A stretch of 64,000 nt of DNA from Thalassococcus_A lentus (GCF_028023555.1 NZ_JAQIOY010000006.1:62001-126000), one strand, 5' to 3'. Positions 8,218 through 16,961 are shown, numbered from the stretch's first letter. Numbers and translations: made by a program. The notes: generated by a model from the sequence alone, not told the origin.

Positions 8218-8424
8218 ATGGCCTTTTTTGACCCCGCTTTTACACCGTCTCGTCCCGGTCTGCGTTCGCGTTTGACGGCGCTTTTCGAAACACCCTTTGA
8301 TCGTCGTTCCCGCCAGATCGCTGCCGAGGTTGCCGAATTGCGCCGCCGCAGCGATGAAGAGCTTGCCCAAATGGGTATTCGCCGCGACCAGATCCTGATG
8401 CACGTCTTTGGCGCGCGCCGCTAA
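8218..8424 (+). CDS. DUF1127 small basic protein
   Basis: This is a 68-residue, arginine-rich protein whose C-terminal half fits DUF1127: ELRRRSDEELAQMGIRRDQI, the family's LsDeeLxDiGlxRxqI pattern. Short DUF1127 proteins are abundant in alphaproteobacteria and several have been linked to RNA binding or phosphate and carbon physiology; the function of this one is unknown. The ATG at 8218 has a textbook GAGGAGG eight bases upstream, which decides the start over an in-frame ATG at 8155. It is monocistronic, divergent from the membrane protein at 8037. Confidence 0.85.
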   Translation: MAFFDPAFTPSRPGLRSRLTALFETPFDRRSRQIAAEVAELRRRSDEELAQMGIRRDQILMHVFGARR

Positions 8425-8452
8425 GGTAAAAAGACACACCGCATGTCTCGGG

Positions 8453-9139
8453 TTACACGCCCAGCCGGTCATGTGCGGTCTGATCGTCCAGTTCGGTGAT
8501 GTGGCCCGTCCATACATCTCTGCCGCGTTCAATAATCACGGCCCGATCTGAAACTTGTCGCAATTCCCGAAGCGATTTGTCTATCAGAAGGATCGCCATT
8601 CCGGTCTCTCGCTTCAACTGACTGATGGCGTCCCAGATTTCCTGCCGCACAATCGGGGCCAGCCCTTCGGTCGCTTCATCCAGAATCAACAGCCTTGGAT
8701 TAGTCATCAATGCCCGGCCAATGGCGAGCATCTGCTGTTCACCGCCGGACAGGCTGGCGGCGCGCTGCTCGAGGCGTTCGGTCAGTCGCGGGAACAAAGT
8801 GCCGACCTTTTCAAGATCCCACTGTCCCGTACGCGCCGCTGCAATCAGGTTTTCCCGTACAGACAGATCAGCAAAGCAGCGCCGCCCTTCGGGCACCAGC
8901 CCGATACCCAGGCGGGCGGTTTTGTGCGAGGGCATCCGGCCAAGCTCTTGCCCATCGAATGTGATGGTTCCTTCGGATGTCAAAATCCGGCAAATGCATT
9001 TGACTGTGGTGCTCTTGCCCATGCCGTTGCGTCCCATCAGGGCAACCACTTCGCCGCTGTTCACGTGCAGCGAAACACCAAAGAGCGCTTGTGAAACGCC
9101 GTAGTGGGCCGTGACATTGCGCAGCTCCAGCAGGCTCAT
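8453..9139 (-). CDS. livF: Branched-chain-type ABC transporter ATP-binding protein (LivF family)
   Basis: This 228-residue cytoplasmic ATPase powers the HAAT-class importer encoded with it. Walker A is GRNGMGKST (about 36-44), the signature is LSGGEQQMLAIG and Walker B is LLILDEATEGLAP. The short length and the EGLAP ending after Walker B are typical of LivF rather than LivG. It is the last gene of the operon; its start overlaps the livG stop by 4 bases. The substrate cannot be read from the ATPase. Names of this family often say branched-chain amino acids, but related systems carry amides, urea or aromatic acids. Confidence 0.93.
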   Translation of the reverse strand: MSLLELRNVTAHYGVSQALFGVSLHVNSGEVVALMGRNGMGKSTTVKCICRILTSEGTITFDGQELGRMPSHKTARLGIGLVPEGRRCFADLSVRENLIAAARTGQWDLEKVGTLFPRLTERLEQRAASLSGGEQQMLAIGRALMTNPRLLILDEATEGLAPIVRQEIWDAISQLKRETGMAILLIDKSLRELRQVSDRAVIIERGRDVWTGHITELDDQTAHDRLGV

Positions 9140-9885
9140 TCCGCGTCTCCCAGATAGGCTTCGCGCACGGCCTGATCCTTGCGGATTTCGTCCACGGTGC
9201 CGCTTGCTATGATCCGGCCGTAGACAAGCACGCTAATCCGGTCTGCCAGCGCAAACACTGCATCCATGTCGTGTTCGACCAGCAGGATCGGGGCTTCTCT
9301 GCGCAATTCGTCCAGAAACCGGGTCATGGTTGCGGACCCTTCGGTTCCCAATCCGGCCATCGGTTCATCCATCACAAAGGCACGGGGAGACAAGGATAGC
9401 GCGATCGCGACTTCCAGCTGGCGCCGCTGACCATGGGACAGCTCCGCGGTTCGCGTCGCCGCATGTTCGAGCAGGCCCACCCGCTCAAGCGCGCGTTCGG
9501 CAGCATCACGCAGGGCCGAATTACTGAGGGCAGGGCGAAAAAAACGCCATGGCTTGCCGCTGGCGCCGAGCGCGCCAAGGCAGGCATTTTGCAAAACGGT
9601 GTCTTCCATGGCCAGCTGGCTGATCTGAAATGTGCGCGCCAGTCCCAGACGGGCGCGGGCAGGGGGTGGCAGTGTCGTCACATCCTGTCCGTTCAGCAGA
9701 ACCGAGCCGCTGTCAGGTGGCAGTGCGCCGCTGATCTGGCCAATCAGGGTGCTCTTCCCAGCGCCGTTGGGGCCGATGATGGCGTGAATTTCGCCCGGAT
9801 TCAGCGTGATTGAAACGGCATCTGTCGCCTTGAGTGCGCCAAAACACTTGTTCAAAGAGCGGGTTTCCAGAACCAGATCAGTCAT
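9136..9885 (-). CDS. livG: Branched-chain-type ABC transporter ATP-binding protein (LivG family)
   Basis: This 249-residue ATPase is the second nucleotide-binding subunit of the importer. Walker A is GPNGAGKST (about 38-46), the signature LSHGQRRQLEVA replaces the second Gly with His as in many LivG proteins, and Walker B is FVMDEPMAGLG followed by the switch His in LVEHDMD. LivG proteins are longer between Walker A and signature than LivF, as seen here. Its start overlaps the livM stop by 8 bases and its stop overlaps livF by 4, so the genes are translationally coupled. Confidence 0.93.
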   Translation of the reverse strand: MTDLVLETRSLNKCFGALKATDAVSITLNPGEIHAIIGPNGAGKSTLIGQISGALPPDSGSVLLNGQDVTTLPPPARARLGLARTFQISQLAMEDTVLQNACLGALGASGKPWRFFRPALSNSALRDAAERALERVGLLEHAATRTAELSHGQRRQLEVAIALSLSPRAFVMDEPMAGLGTEGSATMTRFLDELRREAPILLVEHDMDAVFALADRISVLVYGRIIASGTVDEIRKDQAVREAYLGDAE

Positions 9886-10873
9886 GGATCTTGCCTCGCC
9901 CGGCGAACATGCCGATCAAACCGCCGCGTCCAAACAACACGATAAGCAACAGCAGGGCGCCAAGGTAGATGTGCCAGTAGTCGCTCAGTCCACCCAACCA
10001 ATGTTCCAAAGCCACGAACAAGGCCGCGCCGACCACGGGTCCGAACAAGCGGGCGACCCCTCCGATGATGATGAAAACGATCAACTCGCCCGAAAGCTGC
10101 CAGCTGAACATGGTGGGGCTGACAAACCGGTTTAGATCGGCAAAGAGCGCACCGGCCAGCCCGGTGATCGCGCCGGATATTACAAAGGCCACAAGACGCA
10201 GCCGAAACGGATCAAGCCCCACCGCCCGAACCCGTTCGGGCACTTGGCGGGCGGCGTTCAACGCCAATCCAAAAGGGGACCGCATGAGCGCCGCATATAG
10301 CGCCAGCGCTGCCAAAAGTATCGCAAGGCACAGCCCGTAGAACTGGATGGGAACCAGCGTGTTCAGCCCCGGAAAACTGTTGCGCACGTAGATCGAAAGC
10401 CCGTCTTCGCCGCCGTATTCCGACCAGGAGATCGCGAAATAAAAGAACATCTGACCAAAGGCCAAAGTGATCATGATGAAGTAGACACCGGATGTCCTGA
10501 GGCTGAGCAACCCGATCAGAAAAGCTGCGAAGGCCGAAACAACGGTCGCAACCAGCCAGATGATGGGCATGTTTTTGGTACCTTCGATCACAAAGGGCCA
10601 TTCCATCACACTTGTGTAGGTCTGGGCATGATGGGCCAGAATACCCATGGCGTATCCGCCAATTCCGAAAAACACCGCGTGTCCGAGGCTGACCAATCCG
10701 CCGATGCCCAGAGCAATGTTCAATCCCACCGCGGCCAACGCCAGCACCACGGCTCTGGTCGCCAGAGTAATCGTAAAGGGCTCATCCGCCCACAGCGCCC
10801 AGAGCGGCAGGATCACGAGCCCAGCCAGAACAGCCAGATTCAACAGCCCTTCGCGCGTCAATCCCCGGGTCAT
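9878..10873 (-). CDS. livM: Branched-chain-type ABC transporter permease (LivM family)
   Basis: This 331-residue inner-membrane permease has about ten hydrophobic segments and the LivM motifs: the N-terminal ALAAVGLNIALGIGGLVSLGHAVF split over the second and third helices, and the cytoplasmic coupling region ALNAARQVPERVRAVGLDPFRLRLVAFVISG with the conserved EXXAXXXG-like core. It pairs with LivH to form the channel. It overlaps livG (8 bases) and livH (4 bases). Residues that would fix the substrate are not known for this family. Confidence 0.93.
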   Translation of the reverse strand: MTRGLTREGLLNLAVLAGLVILPLWALWADEPFTITLATRAVVLALAAVGLNIALGIGGLVSLGHAVFFGIGGYAMGILAHHAQTYTSVMEWPFVIEGTKNMPIIWLVATVVSAFAAFLIGLLSLRTSGVYFIMITLAFGQMFFYFAISWSEYGGEDGLSIYVRNSFPGLNTLVPIQFYGLCLAILLAALALYAALMRSPFGLALNAARQVPERVRAVGLDPFRLRLVAFVISGAITGLAGALFADLNRFVSPTMFSWQLSGELIVFIIIGGVARLFGPVVGAALFVALEHWLGGLSDYWHIYLGALLLLIVLFGRGGLIGMFAGRGKIHD

Positions 10874-11790
10874 GCGCGTGCTCCGAACAATCCGGTCGGG
10901 CGCCAGATGAGCACCAGAGCCATGAGGACGTAGATTGACATGGATGCCAAAGAAGCGCCGGTTTGATTGGCGGCTGCCGGGTCCATGAACAGGGCAAAGA
11001 GTTGCGGCAGGAAAATCTTGCCTAATGTATCGGTCAGCCCGACTAGGACCGCACCGATCAGCGCGCCTTTGACGGATCCGATGCCACCAATCACGATTAC
11101 CACAAAGGCAAGGATCAAAACCGGTTCGCCCATCCCGACCTGAACCGACTGGATTGCGCCTACCAATGCGCCGGCCAAACCGGCCAGCGCCGCACCCAGC
11201 GCAAAGACGAATGTGTAAAGGCGGTCGATATCAACACCCAGTGCAGCGATCATTTCGCGGTCATTTTCACCGGCGCGGATCTGGATGCCGATGCGGGTTT
11301 TGCTGATCAGCAGGAACAATCCGGCTGCTACGATCAGGCCCGCCACGATCAGGGCCAGACGATAAGCGGGGTATTGGATGCCGCCGGGCAGGGCGACAGG
11401 GCCGGACAGGGCTGCGGGTATATCGAGAAACAGCGGAAAGGACCCAAAGATCCAGCGGGTGCCTTCGGAAAAGATCAGGATCAATGCGAAAGTGGCCAGA
11501 ACCTGATCAAGGTGGTCTTTGTCATAAAGGCGTCGGATCACGATCAATTCGACGAGAACGCCAGCAATCGCCGCGCCTGCCAATGCCGCAACAAGACCCA
11601 GCGCAAAGGAGCCAGTCAGCCCTGCCGCTGCGGCTGCGCAAAACGCACCGATCATATAAAGCGAGCCATGCGCTAGGTTGATCAATCCCATGACGCCAAA
11701 GATCAGCGTAAGCCCAGCGGCCATCAAAAACAGCATTACGCCGAACTGCAGCCCGTTCAAAAGCTGCTCGATGATCAGAATCGTGCTCAT
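10870..11790 (-). CDS. livH: Branched-chain-type ABC transporter permease (LivH family)
   Basis: This 306-residue permease opens with the family's QLLNGLQFGVMLFLMAAGLTLIFGVMG pattern (spread over the first helix) and LAHGSLYMIGAF. It carries the cytoplasmic loop GIQIRAGENDREMIAALGVDI, which docks on the ATPases. About eight hydrophobic segments follow the usual LivH spacing. It is separated from the upstream binding-protein gene by 103 bases containing a stable hairpin, a common device for making more binding protein than membrane subunits. Confidence 0.93.
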   Translation of the reverse strand: MSTILIIEQLLNGLQFGVMLFLMAAGLTLIFGVMGLINLAHGSLYMIGAFCAAAAAGLTGSFALGLVAALAGAAIAGVLVELIVIRRLYDKDHLDQVLATFALILIFSEGTRWIFGSFPLFLDIPAALSGPVALPGGIQYPAYRLALIVAGLIVAAGLFLLISKTRIGIQIRAGENDREMIAALGVDIDRLYTFVFALGAALAGLAGALVGAIQSVQVGMGEPVLILAFVVIVIGGIGSVKGALIGAVLVGLTDTLGKIFLPQLFALFMDPAAANQTGASLASMSIYVLMALVLIWRPTGLFGARA

Positions 11791-11860
11791 GGGTGATTGT
11801 TTCTGCCGGGCGGGTTTCGCGGCACCGGTTCAAGGAGCCGCGAGACGTGTTCAGACGGTC

Positions 11861-11886
11861 GCCGGGCCGCGCATGTCGGGCCCGGC
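11861..11886 (-). promoter_or_regulatory. Intercistronic stem-loop between binding protein and permease genes
   Basis: GCCGGGCC and GGCCCGGC form an 8-bp all-G/C stem around a 10-base loop, 8 bases after the binding-protein stop codon. No T-run follows on the minus strand, so it more likely protects the 3' end of the binding-protein message or attenuates transcription into livHMGF than ends the operon. Confidence 0.5.
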
Positions 11887-11893
11887 AATTGGT

Positions 11894-13030
11894 TTACATC
11901 TTGCAATCGCCGGCATAGGCGTCTGTGTGATCGGTTGCGGCAACGCCCAGCACCTTGTTGGTGACCACGTCACCTTCCTTGACCACTTCGCGCATGTAGA
12001 TGTTCTGGATCGGGTGGTTGTTTGCACCGAATGCGAAATCGCCCCGGACAGATTGGAAGTCCGCTTCTTTCAATGCGGCGCGGAAGGAATCGGCGTCTGC
12101 GACATCAGCCTTGCCTGCGGCCGAGGCCAGCAACAATCCGGTGTCGAAACCCTGCGCGGCATAGAGCGACGGCAGGCGACCATATTTTTCCTGGAAAGAC
12201 GCGACAAAATCAGCGTTGCCGGGTGCATCGAGATCCTTGGACCAATGCGAGGTGTTCTTGACGCCCAGAGCCGCTTCGCCGATCGCGCCCAGAATGCCCT
12301 GATCAAAGCTGAAGGCAGGCCCCATTACAGATTTTTCCGCGCCGGATCCGGCATATTGCTTCATGAAGGAGATCCCCATGCCGCCGGGTAGGAAGTAATA
12401 GACCAGATCGGCCTCAGATGCCTTGATCTGCGCAATTTCTGCGGCGTAGTCGGTCTGGCCCAGCTTTGTATAGACCTCTTCCGTCACATCGCCTTTGAAG
12501 AAGCGCTTGAAGCCGGCGATCATATCTTTGCCCGCAGGATAGTTCGGCGCCATCAGGAACACCTTGCCGATGCCGTTTTCCGACGCCCAGGTACCAGCGG
12601 CTTCGTTGAAAGCGTCATTCTGCCAGCTGACATTGAAGTAGTTGGGATGACAGCCTTTTCCGGCCAATGCCGACGGGCCCGCATTAGGTGACAGGTAAAA
12701 TTTGCCCTGCGCAGTCACGGCAGGCACCACGGCCATGGCAAGGTTGGACCAGATAATCCCGGTCAGCACGTCCACCTTTTCGGACTGCACCATTTTGTCA
12801 GCAAGCTGAACCGCAATGTCGGGTTTGCGCTGGTCGTCTTCGATTACAACCTCGATATCGTCACGCCCGGATTGTTCGATGGCCAGCATAAAGCCGTCCC
12901 GTACGTCGATGCCGAGGCCTGCGCCGCCACCGGACAGTGTGGTGATCATGCCGATCTTCATTTCGGCCGCCGCGCCCGAAGCCAGCGCGCCCAGCGCGGC
13001 TGTCAGGGCCAGTGTCTTTGCAAATTTCAT
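11894..13030 (-). CDS. Periplasmic binding protein of a branched-chain/amide-type ABC transporter
   Basis: This 378-residue protein has a signal peptide (MKFAKTLALTAALGALASGAAA, cut after residue 22) and then a type I periplasmic-binding fold of the LivK/AmiC class: EMKIGMITTLSGGG, DDQRKPDIAVQLADKMV, GKVFLMAPNYPAGKD. It captures the substrate and delivers it to LivHM. A GGGAGG ribosome site precedes the ATG. LivK-like receptors for amino acids, aromatic acids and amides are hard to separate by eye, so I leave the ligand open. The stand-alone RAM-domain gene 23 bases upstream hints at an amino-acid-related ligand. Confidence 0.88.
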   Translation of the reverse strand: MKFAKTLALTAALGALASGAAAEMKIGMITTLSGGGAGLGIDVRDGFMLAIEQSGRDDIEVVIEDDQRKPDIAVQLADKMVQSEKVDVLTGIIWSNLAMAVVPAVTAQGKFYLSPNAGPSALAGKGCHPNYFNVSWQNDAFNEAAGTWASENGIGKVFLMAPNYPAGKDMIAGFKRFFKGDVTEEVYTKLGQTDYAAEIAQIKASEADLVYYFLPGGMGISFMKQYAGSGAEKSVMGPAFSFDQGILGAIGEAALGVKNTSHWSKDLDAPGNADFVASFQEKYGRLPSLYAAQGFDTGLLLASAAGKADVADADSFRAALKEADFQSVRGDFAFGANNHPIQNIYMREVVKEGDVVTNKVLGVAATDHTDAYAGDCKM

Positions 13031-13053
13031 CCCGTTTCCTCCCTTGGATGTCT

Positions 13054-13290
13054 TCAGAACGCCCGAAACGTCAAAGTTGTCAGCGTGCGTTCGATCCCAT
13101 CGATGGTGGCCAGCTTTTCGTTGATGTATTTGCCGACATCTTCATCGGTAGGAATGTAGAGTTTCACCAGCAGGTCATATTCACCGCTGGTGGAATAGAG
13201 CTCAGAGTGGATTTCGCGCAAAACAAGGGCCCCGGCGACATCGTAGGCCGTTCCGGGCTTGCAGCGAATCTGGACAAATACGCAGTGCAT
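13054..13290 (-). CDS. Stand-alone Lrp/AsnC ligand-binding (RAM) domain protein
   Basis: The 78-residue product is only the effector domain of Lrp/AsnC regulators: MHCVFVQIRCKPG, then SGEYDLLVKLYIPTDEDV and the C-terminal DGIERTLTTLTFRAF. No helix-turn-helix is encoded upstream; the ATG has its own GGGGAGG ribosome site. Stand-alone RAM proteins form ring-like oligomers and bind amino acids, but few have known roles. As first gene of the importer operon it could sense the transported substrate and modulate a DNA-binding partner or the transporter. That role is inference. Confidence 0.85.
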   Translation of the reverse strand: MHCVFVQIRCKPGTAYDVAGALVLREIHSELYSTSGEYDLLVKLYIPTDEDVGKYINEKLATIDGIERTLTTLTFRAF

Positions 13291-13429
13291 GAGATCCTCC
13301 CCAGTTTCTCAAAGCACAGCCTGTCCGAAATTGACGCGCAATTCCAGCCCCTTGTTGGAAAATCGGGGGTAGCAGACAGGACCATCGATTGCTGGTCATG
13401 CGGCAGGAGGGAAGAACGAACACACGGCC

Positions 13430-13457
13430 ATGCCCCACATGAAGAATGCCGGGGCAT
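13430..13457. repeat. Short inverted repeat downstream of the sugar ABC ATPase
   Basis: ATGCCCC and GGGGCAT flank a 14-base spacer, about 60 bases beyond the stop of the minus-strand ATPase gene and within the 227-base gap before the RAM gene. It may help end the ATPase transcript, but no T-run follows. The rest of the gap holds nothing I can name apart from the presumed promoter of the RAM-led operon. Confidence 0.3.
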
Positions 13458-13517
13458 TCCGAACGGACCCGCAGGGCCGTTTGACGACCTTGCAGGGCTA
13501 TCAGGCCCAGTTCGGGA

Positions 13518-14570
13518 TCAGCGCAGCCTCTGTTCGCTTTGCGCGTCGAAAACATAGACCTTGCCGGGGGCAATCGTCAGTCCGACACTGGCGCCCGACG
13601 CGCTGCGTTCGTCGCCGCGTTCTTCGACAATCATGGTCTCGCCGGTTTGCGAAATCAGGTGTGCGTAGGACACGCCCCCAAGACTTTCGGTCAACTCCAC
13701 CTTGAGTGCATCGCCTGTGCCAAGGGTCAGATGTTCGGGGCGCAGACCCACAAGAACTGATTGGCCATCCACTGCAGAAGTCGGAGCAGGCAGTGTCTGC
13801 TGAATGGCAGGGACATTGATCTGACCGCCGGACACCGTGCCTTCGAGGAAGTTCATGGCGGGCGAGCCGATGAAGCCGCCGACGAATTTGTTGTCGGGGT
13901 CGCGATACAGGTCCATCGGCGCACCGACCTGAGCAATATGGCCGCCTTTCAGAACAACGATCTTGTCCGCGAGGGTCATGGCTTCGACCTGATCGTGCGT
14001 CACATAGATCATCGTCGCGCCGATTTCCTTGTGCAGGCGTGCGATTTCGACCCGCATTTCGACGCGCAATTCCGCATCGAGGTTCGACAGGGGTTCATCG
14101 AACAGGAAGACGTCGGGGCCACGCACAATGGCGCGTCCGATTGCGACCCGCTGACGCTGACCGCCCGACAGGGCCGCTGGCTTGCGGGCCAGATAATCGT
14201 CCAGCTTGAGGATGCGGCTCGCTTCGCCAACCTTCGATTCGATCTCGGCCTTGGGGTGGCCATTCATCTTGAGCCCGAAGCCCATGTTCTCTTTGACCGT
14301 CATGTGCGGATAGAGCGCGTAGGTTTGAAAAACCATCGCTACACCGCGTTCGGACGGATCCATACGCGTCACGTCGCGTGGTCCGATGTGGATCTGGCCG
14401 CCTGTTGTTTCTTCCAGACCAGCGACCATGCGCAACAAGGTTGACTTGCCACACCCCGAAGGACCCACGAATACGCAAAACTCTCCGTCTTCGATTTCAA
14501 GATCAATGCCATGGATGACCTGAACGTCACCGTATTTCTTGACCACTTTGTTCAGCGTAACGCCCGTCAT
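13518..14570 (-). CDS. Sugar ABC transporter ATP-binding protein (UgpC/MalK family)
   Basis: This 350-residue ATPase has an N-terminal nucleotide-binding domain with Walker A GPSGCGKST (about 37-45), signature LSGGQRQRVAIG, Walker B VFLFDEPLSNLD and the switch His in YVTHDQVEAM. A C-terminal TOBE/OB regulatory domain begins at about 240 (NFLEGTVSGG, VLVGLRPEHLTLG). The architecture is that of MalK/UgpC/MsmK, the CUT1 sugar-importer ATPases. It lies three bases after the IclR gene and divergent from the binding protein and permeases at 15.5-19.1 kb, so it is the likely energy subunit of that galactoside importer. Confidence 0.93.
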   Translation of the reverse strand: MTGVTLNKVVKKYGDVQVIHGIDLEIEDGEFCVFVGPSGCGKSTLLRMVAGLEETTGGQIHIGPRDVTRMDPSERGVAMVFQTYALYPHMTVKENMGFGLKMNGHPKAEIESKVGEASRILKLDDYLARKPAALSGGQRQRVAIGRAIVRGPDVFLFDEPLSNLDAELRVEMRVEIARLHKEIGATMIYVTHDQVEAMTLADKIVVLKGGHIAQVGAPMDLYRDPDNKFVGGFIGSPAMNFLEGTVSGGQINVPAIQQTLPAPTSAVDGQSVLVGLRPEHLTLGTGDALKVELTESLGGVSYAHLISQTGETMIVEERGDERSASGASVGLTIAPGKVYVFDAQSEQRLR

Positions 14571-14573
14571 GGG

Positions 14574-15374
14574 TTATGCTCCTTTGAATGCGCGAGTTTG
14601 CGTTTCTGGAAAGGCCCAGTCTTCGGCGTCGCGACCGATAGCCTGAGCAGTTTCGTTCAATGCAGGGGCCAGCTGTTCCATTTCGGCCAGACTGGTTCGT
14701 GATGTGGTGCTGGTAATGGACAGCGCGCCCAGCGGACGGCCTGACGATGTCAGGATCGGCAGAGCGATACAGATAATGCCGGGTTCATGTTCTTCGTCGT
14801 CAAAACTATGGCCGCGGGCCCGGATGCGCAGCAACTCGCCACGCAGGCTGGCCGGGTCGGTAAATGTCTTGTCTGTAAACCGGCGCCAGCTTTGCTGTTC
14901 CAGCGCGTCGGCCAATTGTTCTTCGGGCAAAAAGGCCAGCATGGCCTTGCCGACACCGGTGCAATAGGCTGGCCCGACCTTGCCCGCCTGACTGTACATT
15001 TGCACAGGCGTGCGCGCATTCCGTTTGTCGACATAGAGCACCTGGCCGTTGTCCAGCTGCGCCAAATGAACGGTTTCGCCCAGACGTTCCGACAGAGTAT
15101 CGAGGTGCGGACGCGCTATGGGTGCAAGTGAGCTTTGTTGCCAGGCCGCGTGGGCAAGCCGGACAAGCCGCATGCCCGGCGCATAGGTTCCGCGATCGGG
15201 GTCATAAGACAGCATCCGCTGTCCGGTCAGAGTTTGCAGAAACCGGTAGAGAGTCGCCTTGGGGTAGGGGCTGTCATCCAGCAGTTCCGAGAACTTGACT
15301 GGCCTGCCGTAACCGGCAACCCGGTCCAACACTTCCAGCGCCTTTGCAACTGTTCCTTCACCGGCTGCGGCCAT
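14574..15374 (-). CDS. IclR-family transcriptional regulator
   Basis: This 266-residue protein has an N-terminal winged helix-turn-helix (TVAKALEVLDRVAGYG, PKATLYRFLQTL, residues 8-70) and a C-terminal GAF-like effector domain (GETVHLAQLDNGQVLYVDK, GVGKAMLAFLPEEQL, HEPGIICIALPILTSSG). IclR proteins usually repress catabolic operons until an intermediate binds. It is divergent from the galactoside operon. The 193-base gap contains a promoter overlapped by a perfect AGTTTCA-N5-TGAAACT palindrome, the expected arrangement for its operator. A strong AGGAG precedes the ATG. Confidence 0.92.
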   Translation of the reverse strand: MAAAGEGTVAKALEVLDRVAGYGRPVKFSELLDDSPYPKATLYRFLQTLTGQRMLSYDPDRGTYAPGMRLVRLAHAAWQQSSLAPIARPHLDTLSERLGETVHLAQLDNGQVLYVDKRNARTPVQMYSQAGKVGPAYCTGVGKAMLAFLPEEQLADALEQQSWRRFTDKTFTDPASLRGELLRIRARGHSFDDEEHEPGIICIALPILTSSGRPLGALSITSTTSRTSLAEMEQLAPALNETAQAIGRDAEDWAFPETQTRAFKGA

Positions 15375-15428
15375 CGTTTCATCTCCTCCCGTGCCCGGCG
15401 CTCTTGTGTCGCGTGTTTGTCAGGGCTG

Positions 15429-15495
15429 TTGACAAGCATAGGCGAGTCGGGGTTAAGTTTTCAATATCCAAAACAAAGTTTCACATAATGAAACT
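15429..15495 (+). promoter_or_regulatory. Promoter and IclR-type operator of the galactoside operon
   Basis: TTGACA at 15429-15434 is a perfect -35 box; the best -10 candidate is TTAAGT about 18 bases on. Just downstream, at 15477-15495, AGTTTCA and TGAAACT form a perfect 7-bp inverted repeat with a 5-base spacer, placed where transcription should begin. That geometry suits repression by the divergent IclR-family regulator. Assignment to IclR is by position. Confidence 0.6.
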
Positions 15496-15567
15496 AGAAG
15501 CACCAGACTCTAGGCCGTGAAATTTTGGGTGGGTCGTTACAGATGTTGAAGCGATAGGGAGGATACC

Positions 15568-16818
15568 ATGCTTCGCAAATTCACCTCGGCAGCCGCTGCG
15601 CTGGCGATGACAACTGCACTTGCCGCGCCTGCTCATGCAGATCTCGAAGGCACGCTGCGTATCATGTCCGACATGTCGAACCCTGCGCCCCGCGCAATCA
15701 TGGAAGGCCTCGCTGCGGATTTCGGTGCAATGCACCCTGATCTCACAGTGGAGCTGGAGATTGTCGATCGGGAAGCTTGGAAAAGCCAGATTCGCAACGC
15801 GCTGTCGGCCAACCCGCCCGACGTGGTGAACTGGTATGCTGCCAACCGCATGCTGCCCTACGTCGAATCCGGTCTGTTCATGGACATCTCGGATATGTAC
15901 TCGGGCGGCGATCTGCCGGGTCTGGACGCTGTAAAGGGCGCCATGACCATCGATGGCAAACAGTGGGGCGTGCCTTATTCCTACTACCAGTGGGGCATCT
16001 ACTACCGTGAGGACATCTTCAAGGAACTGGGTCTCGCAGAGCCAGCCACCTTCGAAGAAGAAATGGCCAACTGCCAGAAAATCCTCGACGCGGGCAAGAA
16101 GTGCTACTCGATCGGCTCCAAGTTCCTGTGGACTGCCGGCGGCTGGTTCGACTACCTGAACATGCGCACCAACGGCTTTGATTTCCACATGGAACTGGCG
16201 CAGGGCAAGGTCGCATGGACTGACGATCGCGTTCGCGAAACCTTCGCCAACTGGCGCAAGCTGATCGACATGGGCGCGTTCATCGACGATCACCAGACAT
16301 ACAGCTGGCAGGAAGCGCTGCCATTTGTTGTGAACGGTGAGGCGACAGCCTACCTGATCGGTAACTTTGCTGTTCCGCACCTGCGTGAAGCGGGTCTGAC
16401 TGATGATCAGATCGACTTCTACCAGTTCCCGAAGATCGCAGATGTGCCGATGGGTGAAGACGCCCCGACCGACACGTTCCATATCGCATCGGGCGCAAGC
16501 AACGTAGACGCGGCAAAAGCCTTCCTTCAGTTCGTGACCTCGGCTGACGTTCAGTCCAAGATCAACGGTCCGGACGGTCTTGGCCAGCTGCCAATCAATG
16601 CGAACTCTTCGGTTGCGGATGATGAATTCATCCAGCAGGGCTTTGAAATGCTGAGCCAGAACGCAACCGGCGGCATCGCGCAGTTCTTCGATCGCGATTT
16701 CCCAGCTGAAATGGCGTCGATCGGCATGGAAGGTCTGCAGGAATTCATGGTTTTCCCTGATAACCTGGACGACATCCTGGGCCGTATGGAACAGGCGCGT
16801 CAGCGTATCTACAAGTAA
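15568..16818 (+). CDS. Sugar ABC transporter periplasmic binding protein (family 1)
   Basis: This 416-residue protein has a signal peptide (MLRKFTSAAAALAMTTALAAPAHA split after residue 24) and the MalE/UgpB-type fold: GTLRIMSDMSNPAP, NPPDVVNWYAANRMLPYVESG, VPYSYYQWGIYYREDIFKELG. Several aromatic residues (Tyr-Tyr-Gln-Trp around residue 135, Trp-Thr-Ala-Gly-Gly-Trp near 190) are suited to stacking on a sugar ring. A strong AGGGAGG precedes the ATG. Downstream genes point to alpha- and beta-galactosides as ligands. A terminator right after the gene should make this the most abundant protein of the operon. Confidence 0.92.
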   Translation: MLRKFTSAAAALAMTTALAAPAHADLEGTLRIMSDMSNPAPRAIMEGLAADFGAMHPDLTVELEIVDREAWKSQIRNALSANPPDVVNWYAANRMLPYVESGLFMDISDMYSGGDLPGLDAVKGAMTIDGKQWGVPYSYYQWGIYYREDIFKELGLAEPATFEEEMANCQKILDAGKKCYSIGSKFLWTAGGWFDYLNMRTNGFDFHMELAQGKVAWTDDRVRETFANWRKLIDMGAFIDDHQTYSWQEALPFVVNGEATAYLIGNFAVPHLREAGLTDDQIDFYQFPKIADVPMGEDAPTDTFHIASGASNVDAAKAFLQFVTSADVQSKINGPDGLGQLPINANSSVADDEFIQQGFEMLSQNATGGIAQFFDRDFPAEMASIGMEGLQEFMVFPDNLDDILGRMEQARQRIYK

Positions 16819-16830
16819 TACCGAACTCTG

Positions 16831-16859
16831 GGCGCGCGATGCTTGTCGCGCGCCCTTTT
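16831..16859 (+). terminator. Terminator/attenuator after the sugar binding protein
   Basis: GGCGCGCGA and TCGCGCGCC form a perfect 9-bp stem with a 6-base loop, followed by CTTTT. It has rho-independent form. Because permease and enzyme genes for the same pathway follow on the same strand, it probably acts as a partial terminator that lowers their expression relative to the binding protein. Confidence 0.75.
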
Positions 16860-16961
16860 CATCCCCAAAATCCGGTTTTGGATAGGGACAGCATTCACAA
16901 GCCCTGACATTGGGTTTTTGCATGATGTGCCCGGACGCGATGGTCCGCAGGAGGAGCCCAC

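Noticed and set aside
8453..13290. Reading the Liv-type operon as a urea or short-chain amide system
   Set aside because: No urease, amidase or formamidase gene is next to it; the leading RAM gene points weakly to an amino-acid-like ligand, so the substrate is left open.
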